Shown one piece after another: positions 21,640 through 33,600 of a DNA stretch of 62,000 nucleotides (position 1 is the stretch's first letter; every line of letters begins with the position of its first letter). Source of the DNA: Diphasiastrum complanatum (lineage: Eukaryota > Streptophyta > Lycopodiopsida > Lycopodiales > Lycopodiaceae); NCBI GenBank assembly GCA_029204225.1, contig CM055092.1, positions 66,254,923-66,316,922 on the forward strand. The letters run 5' to 3'. The translations under genes and the position numbers were made by a program. A model generated the notes under the pieces. It searched no databases. It had not been told where the DNA came from and saw nothing but the letters and a program-made list of their open reading frames with translations.

Positions 21640-24600
21640 GTGCGTGAATTTCTTTCTAGGTTTGAGGGTCATAATGATATACATACAGTTTAGGCTCCTA
21701 TTTTATTAGGATAATTATTCTGCTTTACTAGTTACCTTTGCTTCCGGCTGGATTTGGTGAGACTTTCAAAAAGCGGTTTGCCGTGAGTCGAATTCTTACT
21801 TCTATGCATTTGTGCCAAATTTATGAATGGACCTATTCTGCAGAACCTATCAGTTTCACAAATGTGTTGACCTTTACTGACTGAATTGCTTTTGATTTTA
21901 AGTTGGGTTTGTCCTATGGTTTTGATGCTCTTGTGTGTTAGTGCGGGACATGCTTGAAAAAATTAATCTGCACGTATCGAACATATAATTTACACTGTTA
22001 TCTTAGAAAGGATATTTTTCTGCTGCACTAGTTGGCTTTGCTTTGGCTCGATTTGGCGAGACTCACTTTCAGCCTTTTTGTGTTAATGGAATCCTTAGTT
22101 CTCTGCATTGGTGTCAACCTTATAAGTGAACATGTTCTGAAGGAAATATCAGTGCCAGTTTTGTGTTGATCTTCATTATCTGCATTTCATTGTAAGTTTA
22201 GCATTTTCTGTATGTATAATCAGTGTCATTTTTGAATTGCTCTTTATTATTTGCATTACTGTCTTATGGTTTTGGGTCTCTACTACGGTAGTGCGCAGCA
22301 TACTTTAAAAGCTAATTTGTTTTGTGTTTTTTGGTACTAGTTTTCATCAGAGCAAGCTGCACAAGATCCAATGACGTATTTTAACCTCAGGTAAAGGATA
22401 CTTCACTCATGATGCAAGCTGTTTGTAAGATGAATCTTTGCTTTCTGGGACGGTCTGTCCTTCATGTAAAACAGGATAAGCTGGAATCACATCGAGATTT
22501 AATAGAACACATAGGGTTTCACATTAAATTTTCATGTTGGCAGGCTGATTGCATGCCCAGCAACAGCCCTTGCCGATGGAGCTAGAGTTTTGTATTTTGA
22601 GCAGGTATTTTTCTGCTTTAATTTTCAACTATAGAGCACTTGTTAGTGATGCATAGTTTGATCATTACCTCGTCTGTTTCCTGTGCTAATCTCTGAGCTG
22701 ATTATAGTTCTAGTTGGTGCTATTGGGCACCTCTGCTGCAGTTCATTTCATAGTGCATAAGTCCTGGGCAAAAATTTTTCTTGATTGATTTGCAGTTAAG
22801 CACATAGGAGAAACAGTCTTTTGAATAAAATTGTGAAAATGTGGTGTAAGTTTTCAGATGACAGTTCGGAGTTAAGCTAGTTATGAGTCTCTTACAAACT
22901 TCCTTTCCTGTGCAAGGCTTTTTGGCGAACACCTGAAAGACCATACCGGCAGGTGAGCCTCTTATAATTATGGGTCTTGACACTTATCTAGAGCTTTGCT
23001 TGTTATTGGTCTCATAGTTTTTTTTTTTTAGCTGTGAGGCAGCCATATTATGGTTTCTTTGGCACAAATTGCAAAAGTACAATGTGAAGTTTATGAATTG
23101 TATCATGAGAAACCATTCTAGAGCGTCGGATATGGAAACTTTTGCCAATAATTTATGAGATGGAATTATTTTTGGCCAACAAAGTTTTGTGCCTGAATGT
23201 ATCTTCAAGATTTATGATAATTACAAGCTATTAGCAATTCCATTATAGTGGGAAGAATGAAAGAATTGGTCATAGTTGTAATGCATATCCAAACTATTCA
23301 GATCACGTCCATCTTATGCCACAGGTTTTGAGTGTTTTTCTATTGAAAAAAAGAGCACTTTATGGCTGCAAGTACCAGCTTTGCTGCCTTATGCTTGTCC
23401 AAATTATGTGTTAACCCACTCCTTTTGTAGCAATTTACAGTAGCAATCCACATGTAATCGTTCCTTCCCACAAATTCCCCAAGAAGTATTGAAAAATTGA
23501 TGTTTTCTCCACACAGAAAACATTGCGTTCTGCTATCTGGGATGCTCACATTCAAGAACGTGGATGCAGTGGAACACATTTCGCTACATCCATGAAGCTA
23601 TTCTAGGATCAACAACTAGTTAGAAGAGTGAAGTGGAATTTTACATCTAGCCTAAGCTTTGATAACAAAGCTACGATTTCAGGATCAAAAACTAATTGTA
23701 GAATGCGAGGACTCACTAAATCTGTTGAAGTCTTCATGAAGTGGTTGTATGCAGCCGCACCAAAAAAGATGATGTCTTCCATTTTATCATTCTTAGAAGG
23801 CAAACAAGTGCATGCTTTTTGAGCAAGTTTTGGACTACACCATCTTCCCATTTCTGATCTAAGTTCATGGTTTGCCTTTTCTTCATGGAAATGTCTTCTT
23901 CTACATACCTTTGTGTAGGCCTATCAACTTCAAGATTGATCCAATGATCAATCTTTGTAGGATTGCATTTTCCCCTTCGAAGTCTCTTTCCAAATGCAGT
24001 TCACGAACATTCTATGAACTCATTTTGAGGGATTAAGCTTTAGTTCCTCAATGTCCTACACTTTGCGATTACAAGAGTTAATCATCCCATTTCAACCTCT
24101 TCCACTGCAAAGACACCCATTATGTGGGTGGCTGGTTGGTGGCGTATCCATGATGCCATCCACTTCGTATAATTCTTTGGTGAATTCATACAGCTGAATG
24201 TCATTTACATGTGTTTTTGGTTTGCCCAGTAGTTTCCTCTAAAGGGTTTTAGGGTCTTCTTTCCACAATCTGAGAACAAGTCTTGTTGGCTACACATGAC
24301 AACTTGTTTTTTTCCTAGTGGCCATCGTCTTGAGCTGTGCCGGTAGAGGCCCATGTATTCCATTTTCTGCATCTCCTTTCGTCAAAAAATTTCTGATGTA
24401 AGGGTGAATGCCCTTAATACCATCAACTTATGTAGTTCTTGGGCTTATTTAATCCATATATCCCACTAAATATCATTTGCATCTGTATTGGGCTTGCCAA
24501 GCATTAAGTTCCAAAAGAATAGGGTGATGATCCAATTCTAACAAATGAGGCCCTATCCCCAATTAGCCTTTTGATCCAAGTGAGGCTAAGGAATAGTACA

Positions 24601-27600
24601 CCATAAAATTACCGTTTATCGATGAATAAGTAAAAGCATTTGAGGCTGGCCACTTATACCACCTGTTGCAAATTAAAGGTTCATGTATGCCACAAAGATT
24701 GAGGTGCTGCTTATGAACATGATGTGAGTTTTCAATACCTAGTTCTTTGGAGGGATCTCCTACAACCAAATAGTGAGATTGCAATTGCGCATTTGTGATT
24801 CTTCCATTGAAGTCACCCAATAATAGGACATTTCCTGATATCCTTTGAATTGGATTATATCAAGGCTAAATTCTTCATATGAATTTCCGTTATCCAAGTT
24901 CAAAATTCACATTGTGGTAGAAAGAAGACATTTGGGGAGCAAAATAACAATTCTTGGCATCTTTTTTTGCAAGTGTGACACTTATGGACTCAATCTATGA
25001 GTATTGATATCAATGAAACATAATGACTATAAAAGACACAATCAAGCACTCTCTCACAAAGATGGCCAAGAGCATTTGATATAATCAATGGCTAAAGCCC
25101 TACAAGCATTAGCAAAGGGTTCTCCCACGAAGAGTACCAAATCATAAGCTGAATAATCAATGAATACCAAATGTCTTTATGATAGCCCTATATAGACTAC
25201 CTAGGGCCCTTAGTGGAAGTGTCTAGAGATTAGGGCAACTTAGGGTACTTGGGTACCATACGGACATGTCCGTAATGGTAATTGACCGAATACCTATAGT
25301 TTTACTAGTTAGGGGCTATTTCTAGCATATTACTATGATAGACTTTTCGAAAGGCTATAAATCTAGCAAGCGTCCACCAAAGTCTCTTCCCCTTTTTTCG
25401 TTTCATAATGAGTGGGAATGAAACCCTTCAAAAATTGCTGAGTTACAAGTTTCATTCCCCCATGTTTCAGCCAAGAGAGTGATATCTTTGCTTTTGGAAA
25501 ATCATAGCAATTCTAAAAAATAACCAGATCTTTGTTTCACCTTCGTCCATTCAATTCCTACTTTTGTTTGTTGAGGAGGGGTGACATCTTCATCTACATT
25601 GATTTTTATTGCTGATTTGTTTTCTCAAGCAAAAGGACTTTTCCAGAAATTCAAAAATAGATTTGCCCTTTTCAGCTTACCCTTTGAAATTCAACTTTGA
25701 TGATCTCCTGTTCCTCTTCCACAAGAGCGGAAGGCTCTTTGAAAGAGTAACTTTGTCTGTGTTATTAGTATTTGGCAAAGACCCTCTTACCTTACCCACC
25801 CAAGTCCCCATTTCTTTGTTATATTTTGACATTTCCAATTGTAGTTGATCCAATCTGATTTGGATGCCATTGCTGCCCCGTTTCACTTGGACCTCTGCTG
25901 TCCAAATTGGTAAGGTGTGTACCACTAGAGAAATGAAGCTCACCCAAATGTCTTTGCATGTCTTTGTTATCCAAATATCCTCTTTGCATAGGCTATCAAT
26001 TTCTAGCTTTTTGAGACACTCCACCCTCAGTTTTTCCACCTTCTCAAGTTTAGTATTGCCTTCCACCCGTGAATAACTGGCTTACCAAAGCTTTGAAAGT
26101 GTTATGTGCAATCTTATTTTCAAATTTGAGGTCCTCTTTTTTTTTGATGAGTGTGCCCATAGTGGATCTGAGCTTCAAATTCCCCTTCAAACCTGTCCAT
26201 CCTATCCACCAAGATCCAGATTGTTGTTATAGCTTGTTGAGTGTTGAGACAGACGACTTGTTTGTCTTTGGTGTTTTTGGAGTCTTCCATTGCGTTGCAT
26301 TTTCTTCCATATTGATCTTAGATCTCGAAAAGCATGTATTCTGCTGGCTGAATCACCAAAGCTGGTAAAGTCCACATTCTATTGGCTATATGGAGATGAT
26401 TTATCCATGAAACTAGAGTAAATTGCAGGGGAAAGTGGAAATTAAAGGCTTAACCTAAATTCTGAAATTTTTAGCAAATCCTATCATTGAAATCAGGTTA
26501 AACAGATGGAAAATCAGCAAGAAAGAACAAGTATAAATCTAGATATTAGATCTACAAAACCCTTGATAGAGATTGGGGAAGGAAGAGCATTTAGGGGCTA
26601 GCAATAAGCAATCAGAGCTAGGAGCAGATCTGAATTTTGTTGTTTAGAAGAGGGTTGAAAGAAGGAAGTGATCTGGAGAGGCAGCCTGACTGCTAGGAGT
26701 AGTTACTGACAAGGGGGGGGGGGGGGAGAGAGAGAGATTCATTAACATCTTTTGCATGCCCTAAGGCATATAAGACCAAAAAGTACATCAAAAGAGATGG
26801 AACTCAGATGGATTAATGTCGTCAAACAACTTAACTAAAAACAAATTAGCTAACTAAGAACAGAATTTAATGGCCAAGATTATATGGTGCATAGACCATT
26901 TACAAGTTCAATTGGACATCTCTTCATTTCTCTAACTCTGATTCTATCTCAAAATTCAAACTCTTATTAATAGCAGTAGATTTCCTATCTACAAATATGA
27001 TTATGCCATCACGATAGATAAGTCGCTTTCCAGTTGCTATAGCTTCCTGTCTTGCCTTTTTTCGCTCCTGCACTTGTATGAAAGTAAGGTCTTCGTCCAA
27101 GTAAATTCTAGTATCCCGCATCTTAGATCTTTGTCCCAACACTTCACAACGGTGAGACTTTGAGGTGAATCGTATAACAAGAGTATCTTGATCCTTCTTA
27201 GGCCACCAAGCAGTTTCCATACCTTTCTTCCAAAAACTTCTTAGCTTCGCCAAAACATCCTGGGAATGCGTAATACCTCTAACCCGAACATTAAGAGCTT
27301 TCTTATAAAGTCCTCACAACAGGATTCTAGTCTAAGCATACCATACAAAGCAACAACACATGGGAACTGGTGGAGGTTAAACCAACCCAACCAAACCTAG
27401 ATCGTACGGATCTAGGCCCCAAGCTATGGATCAATCAAAGTCATGGAAAGAGGAGTCACACCAGCAGCATGTAGCTACCAATCACAAATCAAGCATACAC
27501 TAGTGAAAGCCCAGTAGGTATACTTATACCCTCCAAGGCCCATGCACCACTAGTAGTGCACTGTGACACCTCACCGGACACCTTTGCAGCCATTATTATA

Positions 27601-30600
27601 AATGATCCATTTGGAGATTCATTGGTATAATTTGTAACTGAAAGCACGTATGGTCTAAAAAATTAGTTTATTGTAGTCATTGCTTACTTTAGCAATTATT
27701 ATACCCGCAATGAATGCATTAACTGAACGAAGTTTTCTTAATTTTCAGTTGGCAAGCTAATGGATACTAATGAAATTTTGGAGGGGGGTGTTACCGAGAT
27801 TCGCCCGACATCACCAGGAAGTGATGGGGGAAATACCGAAATTCAGCCGGCCTCACCCGACAGTGATGACACCCTAGACTCAGAAAAACTGTTGCAAACT
27901 TTAGGCAAGGCAGTTTTAGAACTTCATCAGAGCAATAAACAACGGGATAAACAAATGCAAAATCTATTCAATCAACTACAAGCTATTAACTTTAACAACT
28001 TGGGCTACCAACCGGAAATATTTTCCGGCGATAAAAAGTTTAAACGCCCGGAAGTTATTGAAGACTGGATAAACCGTTGGACAAGCTATTTTAGCTTGCA
28101 CAACGTCCCAGAGGATAAACGAATATCATTGGTTCTATTGTTTCTAGAAGGTAAAGCCTCTTCTTGGTAGAGGAAACTTTCCACAAAATCGGTGACTTGG
28201 GCTGGATTCCTAATGGAATTCTGGAAAGCTTTTGTTACGATAGACGATTCCGAGCTGTATATTCGGTTTATCAACTGTAAAATGGGCAGCCGAGAACTGG
28301 ACAGTTATGTTCAAGAGTTCTTGGACTCTTTGGCCAAGGTGCCGCTTTTTGATCGTAAGTTAGCACAATGGCAATATATTGCTGGTCTACCAGCTGACCA
28401 TCAAAATGAATGCAAACGAAATATCCTTAACTCACTAGAGGATGCTATTCGTGTGGCGAAAGCCTATGATAGTACAGTTGTTGCATCACGAAAAGGTGTG
28501 CACGGCCAAACGGGCCCGAAACCCAAGCAAGAAAAATCTAACAAACGTAAGAAGCAGTTTTTTGACGAGTTGGAAGCAGAAGCGTACCAACACCCAAAGA
28601 AGAAGAAGAATAAGAAAAAACTGGTGGTCAAAGACAAAGAAAAACAGAATCTGTGTTTCCTGTGCAATAAACCTGGGCACCGTGCCAAACAGTGCCCCGA
28701 ACGGAAAGCAAAATCGTCAAGTTTCATGACTGTGGATTTACCGACAGGTAAATTGGAAGTCAATTTGTTGAATAATTGTGATTGTACTCGTAGCTTTAGT
28801 GCACTCTCTTTCAAGCCTAATGAATTGTTTCGTGTGAGAGGCAATATTTTAGGGAAAGGCTTGAATGTGCTATTTGATTCAGGTAGTACTCACAATTTTT
28901 TGAATGCTCGACTTGTGCAGAAGCTCCGAGTGCCCACCATGGCCAATGATCACCGTTACGTGGTCCGTCTTGCCTTAGGGTTGGACACTGAGATTTGGGA
29001 TGTCAAAGTCTCAAACTTAGAGCTTCGGATGCAAGATTATGTTGAGCCTTTGGATTTCCATGTCATGAATCTAGACCGGACTGATGTAATTCTGGGCTAT
29101 GAATGGTTTTTGCCAAATCAGACGATAGATTTTAAAAATCATTCTATGGTATTTAAAGATAAGTTTGATCAAATTGTCTCTATTTTCGGAGAGACCGATG
29201 TACTTCCATTGCCGATGATTTCCTCGACCGAATTAATTGAGAAACTTCATGATTCTGAGTATGAACTCTTTCACTTGCTTTTGAAATCTCGTATGCATTG
29301 AAATGTTGGGGATGTGAATGTGTTTTCATGCTTTAACACCGAAAATTCGCATCAGGAATAACAGCTTTTGCAAGATTTAAAGCAAGAGTTTAGTGAAGTT
29401 TTTCCGAAGCAGCTACCTTATGGACTACCACCCGCTCGGTCGGTGGATCATAAGATAGATCTTTTGCCCGATAGCCGTCCTATCTTCAGACAACCATATC
29501 GGTTTAGTCAGAAGGAAGAGGAGGAAGTGGCTAGGCAGATCGAGGAGTATCTCAGGATGGGACACATAAGACCAAGTAAATCTCCATGGGGAGCACCTGT
29601 CCTTCTTAAGAGTAAGAAAGATGGGAGTTTCCGGCTATGTGTTGATTACAAGGGTCTGAACAAACTTACGGTTAAAAATAAATACCCGTTGCCCAGGATG
29701 GACGATCTCATAGATCGATTGAATGGAGCTAAATACTTCACGAAAATGATCTACGTACGGGATACCATCAGATTAGGATACATCTGGAAGATGTATCTAA
29801 AACCGGTTTTAGGACCAGGTTTGGCCACTACGAGTTTCTTGTATTGCCTTTTGGTTTGACGAATGCTCCGGCTACTTTCCAGCAAATGATGAACGATTTA
29901 TTTCGTCCATATTTGGGGAAGTTCGTAGTAGTGTTTCTGGATGATATTCTGATCTATAGCAGAACACTCAAAGAGCATGCTAAGCATCTCCGTACTGTCT
30001 TACGTATCTTAAGACAAGAGAAGCTTTATGCGAAAGAATCAAAGTGCGAATTCTTTAAGAAGGAACTTCTTTACCTAGGTCATAAGATTACCTCCTTTGG
30101 GATCAAGATTGACGAAGAAAAGGTGAAGACGGTAGTGGAATGGCCAGTCCCTAAAACGGTACGTGAACTTAAGTCATTCTTAGGTTTCACTATGTTTTTC
30201 CGTAGATTTGCAGAGTACTTGAAGATTGCTGCACCTCTCAACAATATGTTGAAAGGAGTGAAAAGCCGCAAAGGTAGGCCAAGTCCTCCCATTAGATGGA
30301 ATGAGAAATTAGATGAGAGTTTTCGCAAACTCAAGCTTCTAATTGCCTCAGCTTCAGTTTTGAGGATAGCGGATCCAGATTTGCCGTTCGTCATTAACAC
30401 TGACGCGAGTGATACGGCTATTCGAGCTGTTCTCTTACAGGAGGGTCAGCCCGTTGCCTTTGAGAGTAGGAAACTAACCGATGCACAGGTCGGGTACACC
30501 ACTCAAGAAAAAGAGCTTTTTGCGGTGATCCATGCATTGAAATCATGGAGGCATTACCTGTACGGTAATAAATTTGTGGTTAATATGGATCATCAACCTT

Positions 30601-33600
30601 TAAAGTATTTTTGTAATCAGAATGATTTGCGAGGTCGTAAGGTCAGATGGGCAGAACTCATGCAAGAATTTGACTTTGAAGTGCGGTATATCAAGGGCTC
30701 ATCTAATCAGGTGGCTGATGACTTAGTCGAATTGGTGAAGTGAACGAACTTTCCTTCACTGAGATCAGTACAGACTTTTATCTCTCCCTGAGAGGTCTTT
30801 ATGAGAAAGACCCACATTTTGGACCAATCTAGAATAGGGTTCTAGCAGTTTCATCAAGCGGGACTGATGATCATGGTGGTCAGTCTGGGGGGAAGGATAT
30901 AAAGGGTACTGATGTCCTGCGCATGGTGAGTCATGACATTCATTAAGAATTTTATTCTTAAAAACATCCACATCAGGCACACAAACCTCCCTTTCCTGAA
31001 CAAAAGTCCATATACATCGTACATTGGATTTGGTATTAAGGGATTTTTATTGGCCAAAACTCATGCCCTTTGTAGAATCTTATGTGGTCAAGTGTGACCA
31101 ATGCTAGTTGAATAAAGCTGAACGCCATAAGGCTGGCGGTTTGTTGCATCCACTGGATATCCCTAATAAGAGATGGGATAGTATTTCCATGGATTTTGTG
31201 GTTGGGTTATCGCGGACGAATAAACAACATGATGCAATTTGGGTTGTGGTCGACCGTCTTACCAAATTGGCTGCGTTTATTCCGGTAAAGACCACCGCAA
31301 AGGCTTCTGATTTAGCTCAGATATTTGTAGAGCGTCTTTTAGGCTTTACGGATTACCAAGTGATATTGTGAGCGGCGATCCGAAGTTCACCGGTCACTTT
31401 TGGTCGGCCGTATTTGCTAAACTAGAGACGACACTGAGCTTGGGTTCCCCGGATTACATCCAAGAGTAGCAGCTATACTATTATCAACGTCTCTCTTGGG
31501 GATTCTGATCATCCTGAGACGGATGGACAGACGGAAAGAACAAATCAGACGATGGAACAAATGCTTCGGGCATATGTTTCCAGACGACAATCTGATTGGA
31601 AAAAGTACCTTCCATTGATCGAGTTTGCCTATAATAGTAATAAGCATTCGGCTATTGGTTAAAGCCTGTTTATGCTTATGTACGGTTTTGAGCCTAGGTC
31701 ACCCATTGCGGTTGAGACTCGAACGATCAAGTTTCAGAAAGTAGCGGATTTCCTACACGATATGCTGGAAATGCTACGGATTGCACGTGAAAATGTCCAG
31801 AGTGCCCAGGATAGGGACAGATGTTATGCAAATATGAAAAGATCACCGAGAGACTTCCAAGTGGGAGATTGGGTATATTTGAGAATTCCGAAGGATTCAA
31901 GTGTAATGCGTACCGACAAGCATTATAAGTTGTCCCCTTGATATAGAGGACCGTTTAAGATCTTGAAAAAGATCGGATCCTTAGCTTACAAATTGGAACT
32001 CCCGGAAGGATCACAAGTGCATCCCGTATTTCACGTAAGTCGTCTCAAAAAGAGTCTACGTGAAGGAGAGCATCTTGGATCTGGAGACCAGTTGGACCTG
32101 TTGGATGAATCATCGGGTGTATCTCGTCTTGAACCCGAAAAGATCTTCGATACAAGAACTAAACGATTGAGAAATCGTATAGTTACCGAGCATCTGGTTC
32201 GATGGAGGGGATGTACGGACGATGATGATTTCTGGGAACAGGAAGGAAGCTTAAGGAGGAACTTTCCCAGTTTTAAGTTCTGAGGACATAACTTGAATAA
32301 GGGGGGAAGAATGTCATGCCCATGACTAGTCTCGGGTAGCGTGTCCACGCTAGGGCCCGGTAGCCAACTACCCGTAAGTTAATTGTGACTGTAAGGGAAT
32401 TGGGGCCCTTATGTGTACATGGTCATAATCAATGGTTGTAGGCCTAAACACATGGTGGTGGAGTTGGTATGGGTCTATCAGTGAGTCATTAGGGAATTGG
32501 ATGACGTGGCCCAGATAGGCTGCAGAGGTGTTCGGTGAGGTGTCACAGTGCACTACTAGTGGTGCATGGGCCTTGGAGGGTATAAGCATACACTAGCCGG
32601 TATGCTTATACCCTCCAAGGCCCATGCACCACTAGTAGTGCACTGTGACACCTCACCGGACACCTCTGCAGCCTATCTGGGCCACGTCAGTTCCCTAATG
32701 ACTCACTGATAGACCCATACCAACTTCACCACCAGTGTTTAGGCCTACAACCATTGATTATGACCATGTACACATAAGGGCCCCAATTCCCTTATAGTCA
32801 CAATTAACTTACGGGTTGTTGGTCTACCGGTCCCTAGCGTGGACACGCTACCCGAGACCAGTCATGGGCATGACATTTCTGCTCTCGCAGATGGCTCTCG
32901 GAGAATGTAGCTGAGATAAATGAAGGTGGAGGTGGAGGAGTAGCAGTATTTGAACCTTTAAGTACATCACAGCAGTATGATGTTGCTCCACTTGATTTTC
33001 AAGTTGCTGGATCTTAGAATTTTTTCAATCCTTTGAGATGTGGATGCTTAAAAAATGAATATTGTGCATCATCCAATTCTTCATGAATGATATTTCAAGG
33101 ATTATAAGGCCAAGGTTTGTAGATCTAAGTATCATGCACTATATTATTTGTTACAATATGGATCTACAAGCCCAATCTTATATGAGTGGCTACTACAATA
33201 GCCAAGAGTCCCCTCTCCATTTTGTGAGCAAAAATGTTTTGAGTGTTGATGGGCATGTGTCATTGCTGACTACCTATTGCCACAATAGCCAGACAATAAT
33301 AGCTATATTGGATGTAAAAGGGGTCTGAAGAGAGCTTGAAGAAGCTTCTTAACTGCCTAAATAGGGCTAACTAGTGTTTTAAGAGCTACTTCACCATGAA
33401 TTGTGAATAGACTGTTTTAGGGAGATTTTAGTTCATCTATGAAATGCAAGATTAGGGTTCTTCCTTCTCTTCTATGAGCTTAGAGATGGCTCCTAGGTTC
33501 ATTTGGCTTATACATGAGAATCCATGCCAAACTGGATTCCCATTGATTCCTATTGTGGTCCAATCATTCTAATTTTATTAGTTTTGTGACTCTTTTGTTC

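Larger units (their letters stand above)
27491..32875 (+). mobile_element. chromodomain Ty3/Gypsy element (chromovirus) in CRL intron 4
   Basis: The order is partial 5' LTR (27491-27621), gag with one knuckle, protease, RT, RNase H, integrase and C-terminal chromodomain, polypurine tract, and a palindromic 3' LTR. The orientation is the same as CRL. Disabling changes: TAG at 28168, a frameshift in RT near 29750, a micro-inversion at about 30865-31015, and frame breaks in integrase. It accounts for about 5.4 kb of the 11.1-kb intron. Confidence 0.9.

Noticed and set aside
21290-21684. Minus-strand open frames of 89 and 112 codons overlapping CRL exon 1
   Set aside because: They are the antisense of the CRL Gly/Ser/Asn-rich start; low-complexity composition keeps the other strand open and nothing matches a known protein.
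21640-21693. CRL exon 1 continuing through the donor to 21693
   Set aside because: Homology ends at GEK exactly at a good donor (AAG|GTGCGT) and exon 2 continues the family sequence.
26924-27253. 109-aa minus-strand frame as a host gene
   Set aside because: Its sequence pattern is that of a LINE ORF1 C-terminal domain and a LINE-type tail follows.
28464-28844. Minus-strand Leu/Phe-rich frames
   Set aside because: Antisense of the Lys-rich linker of the Gypsy gag.
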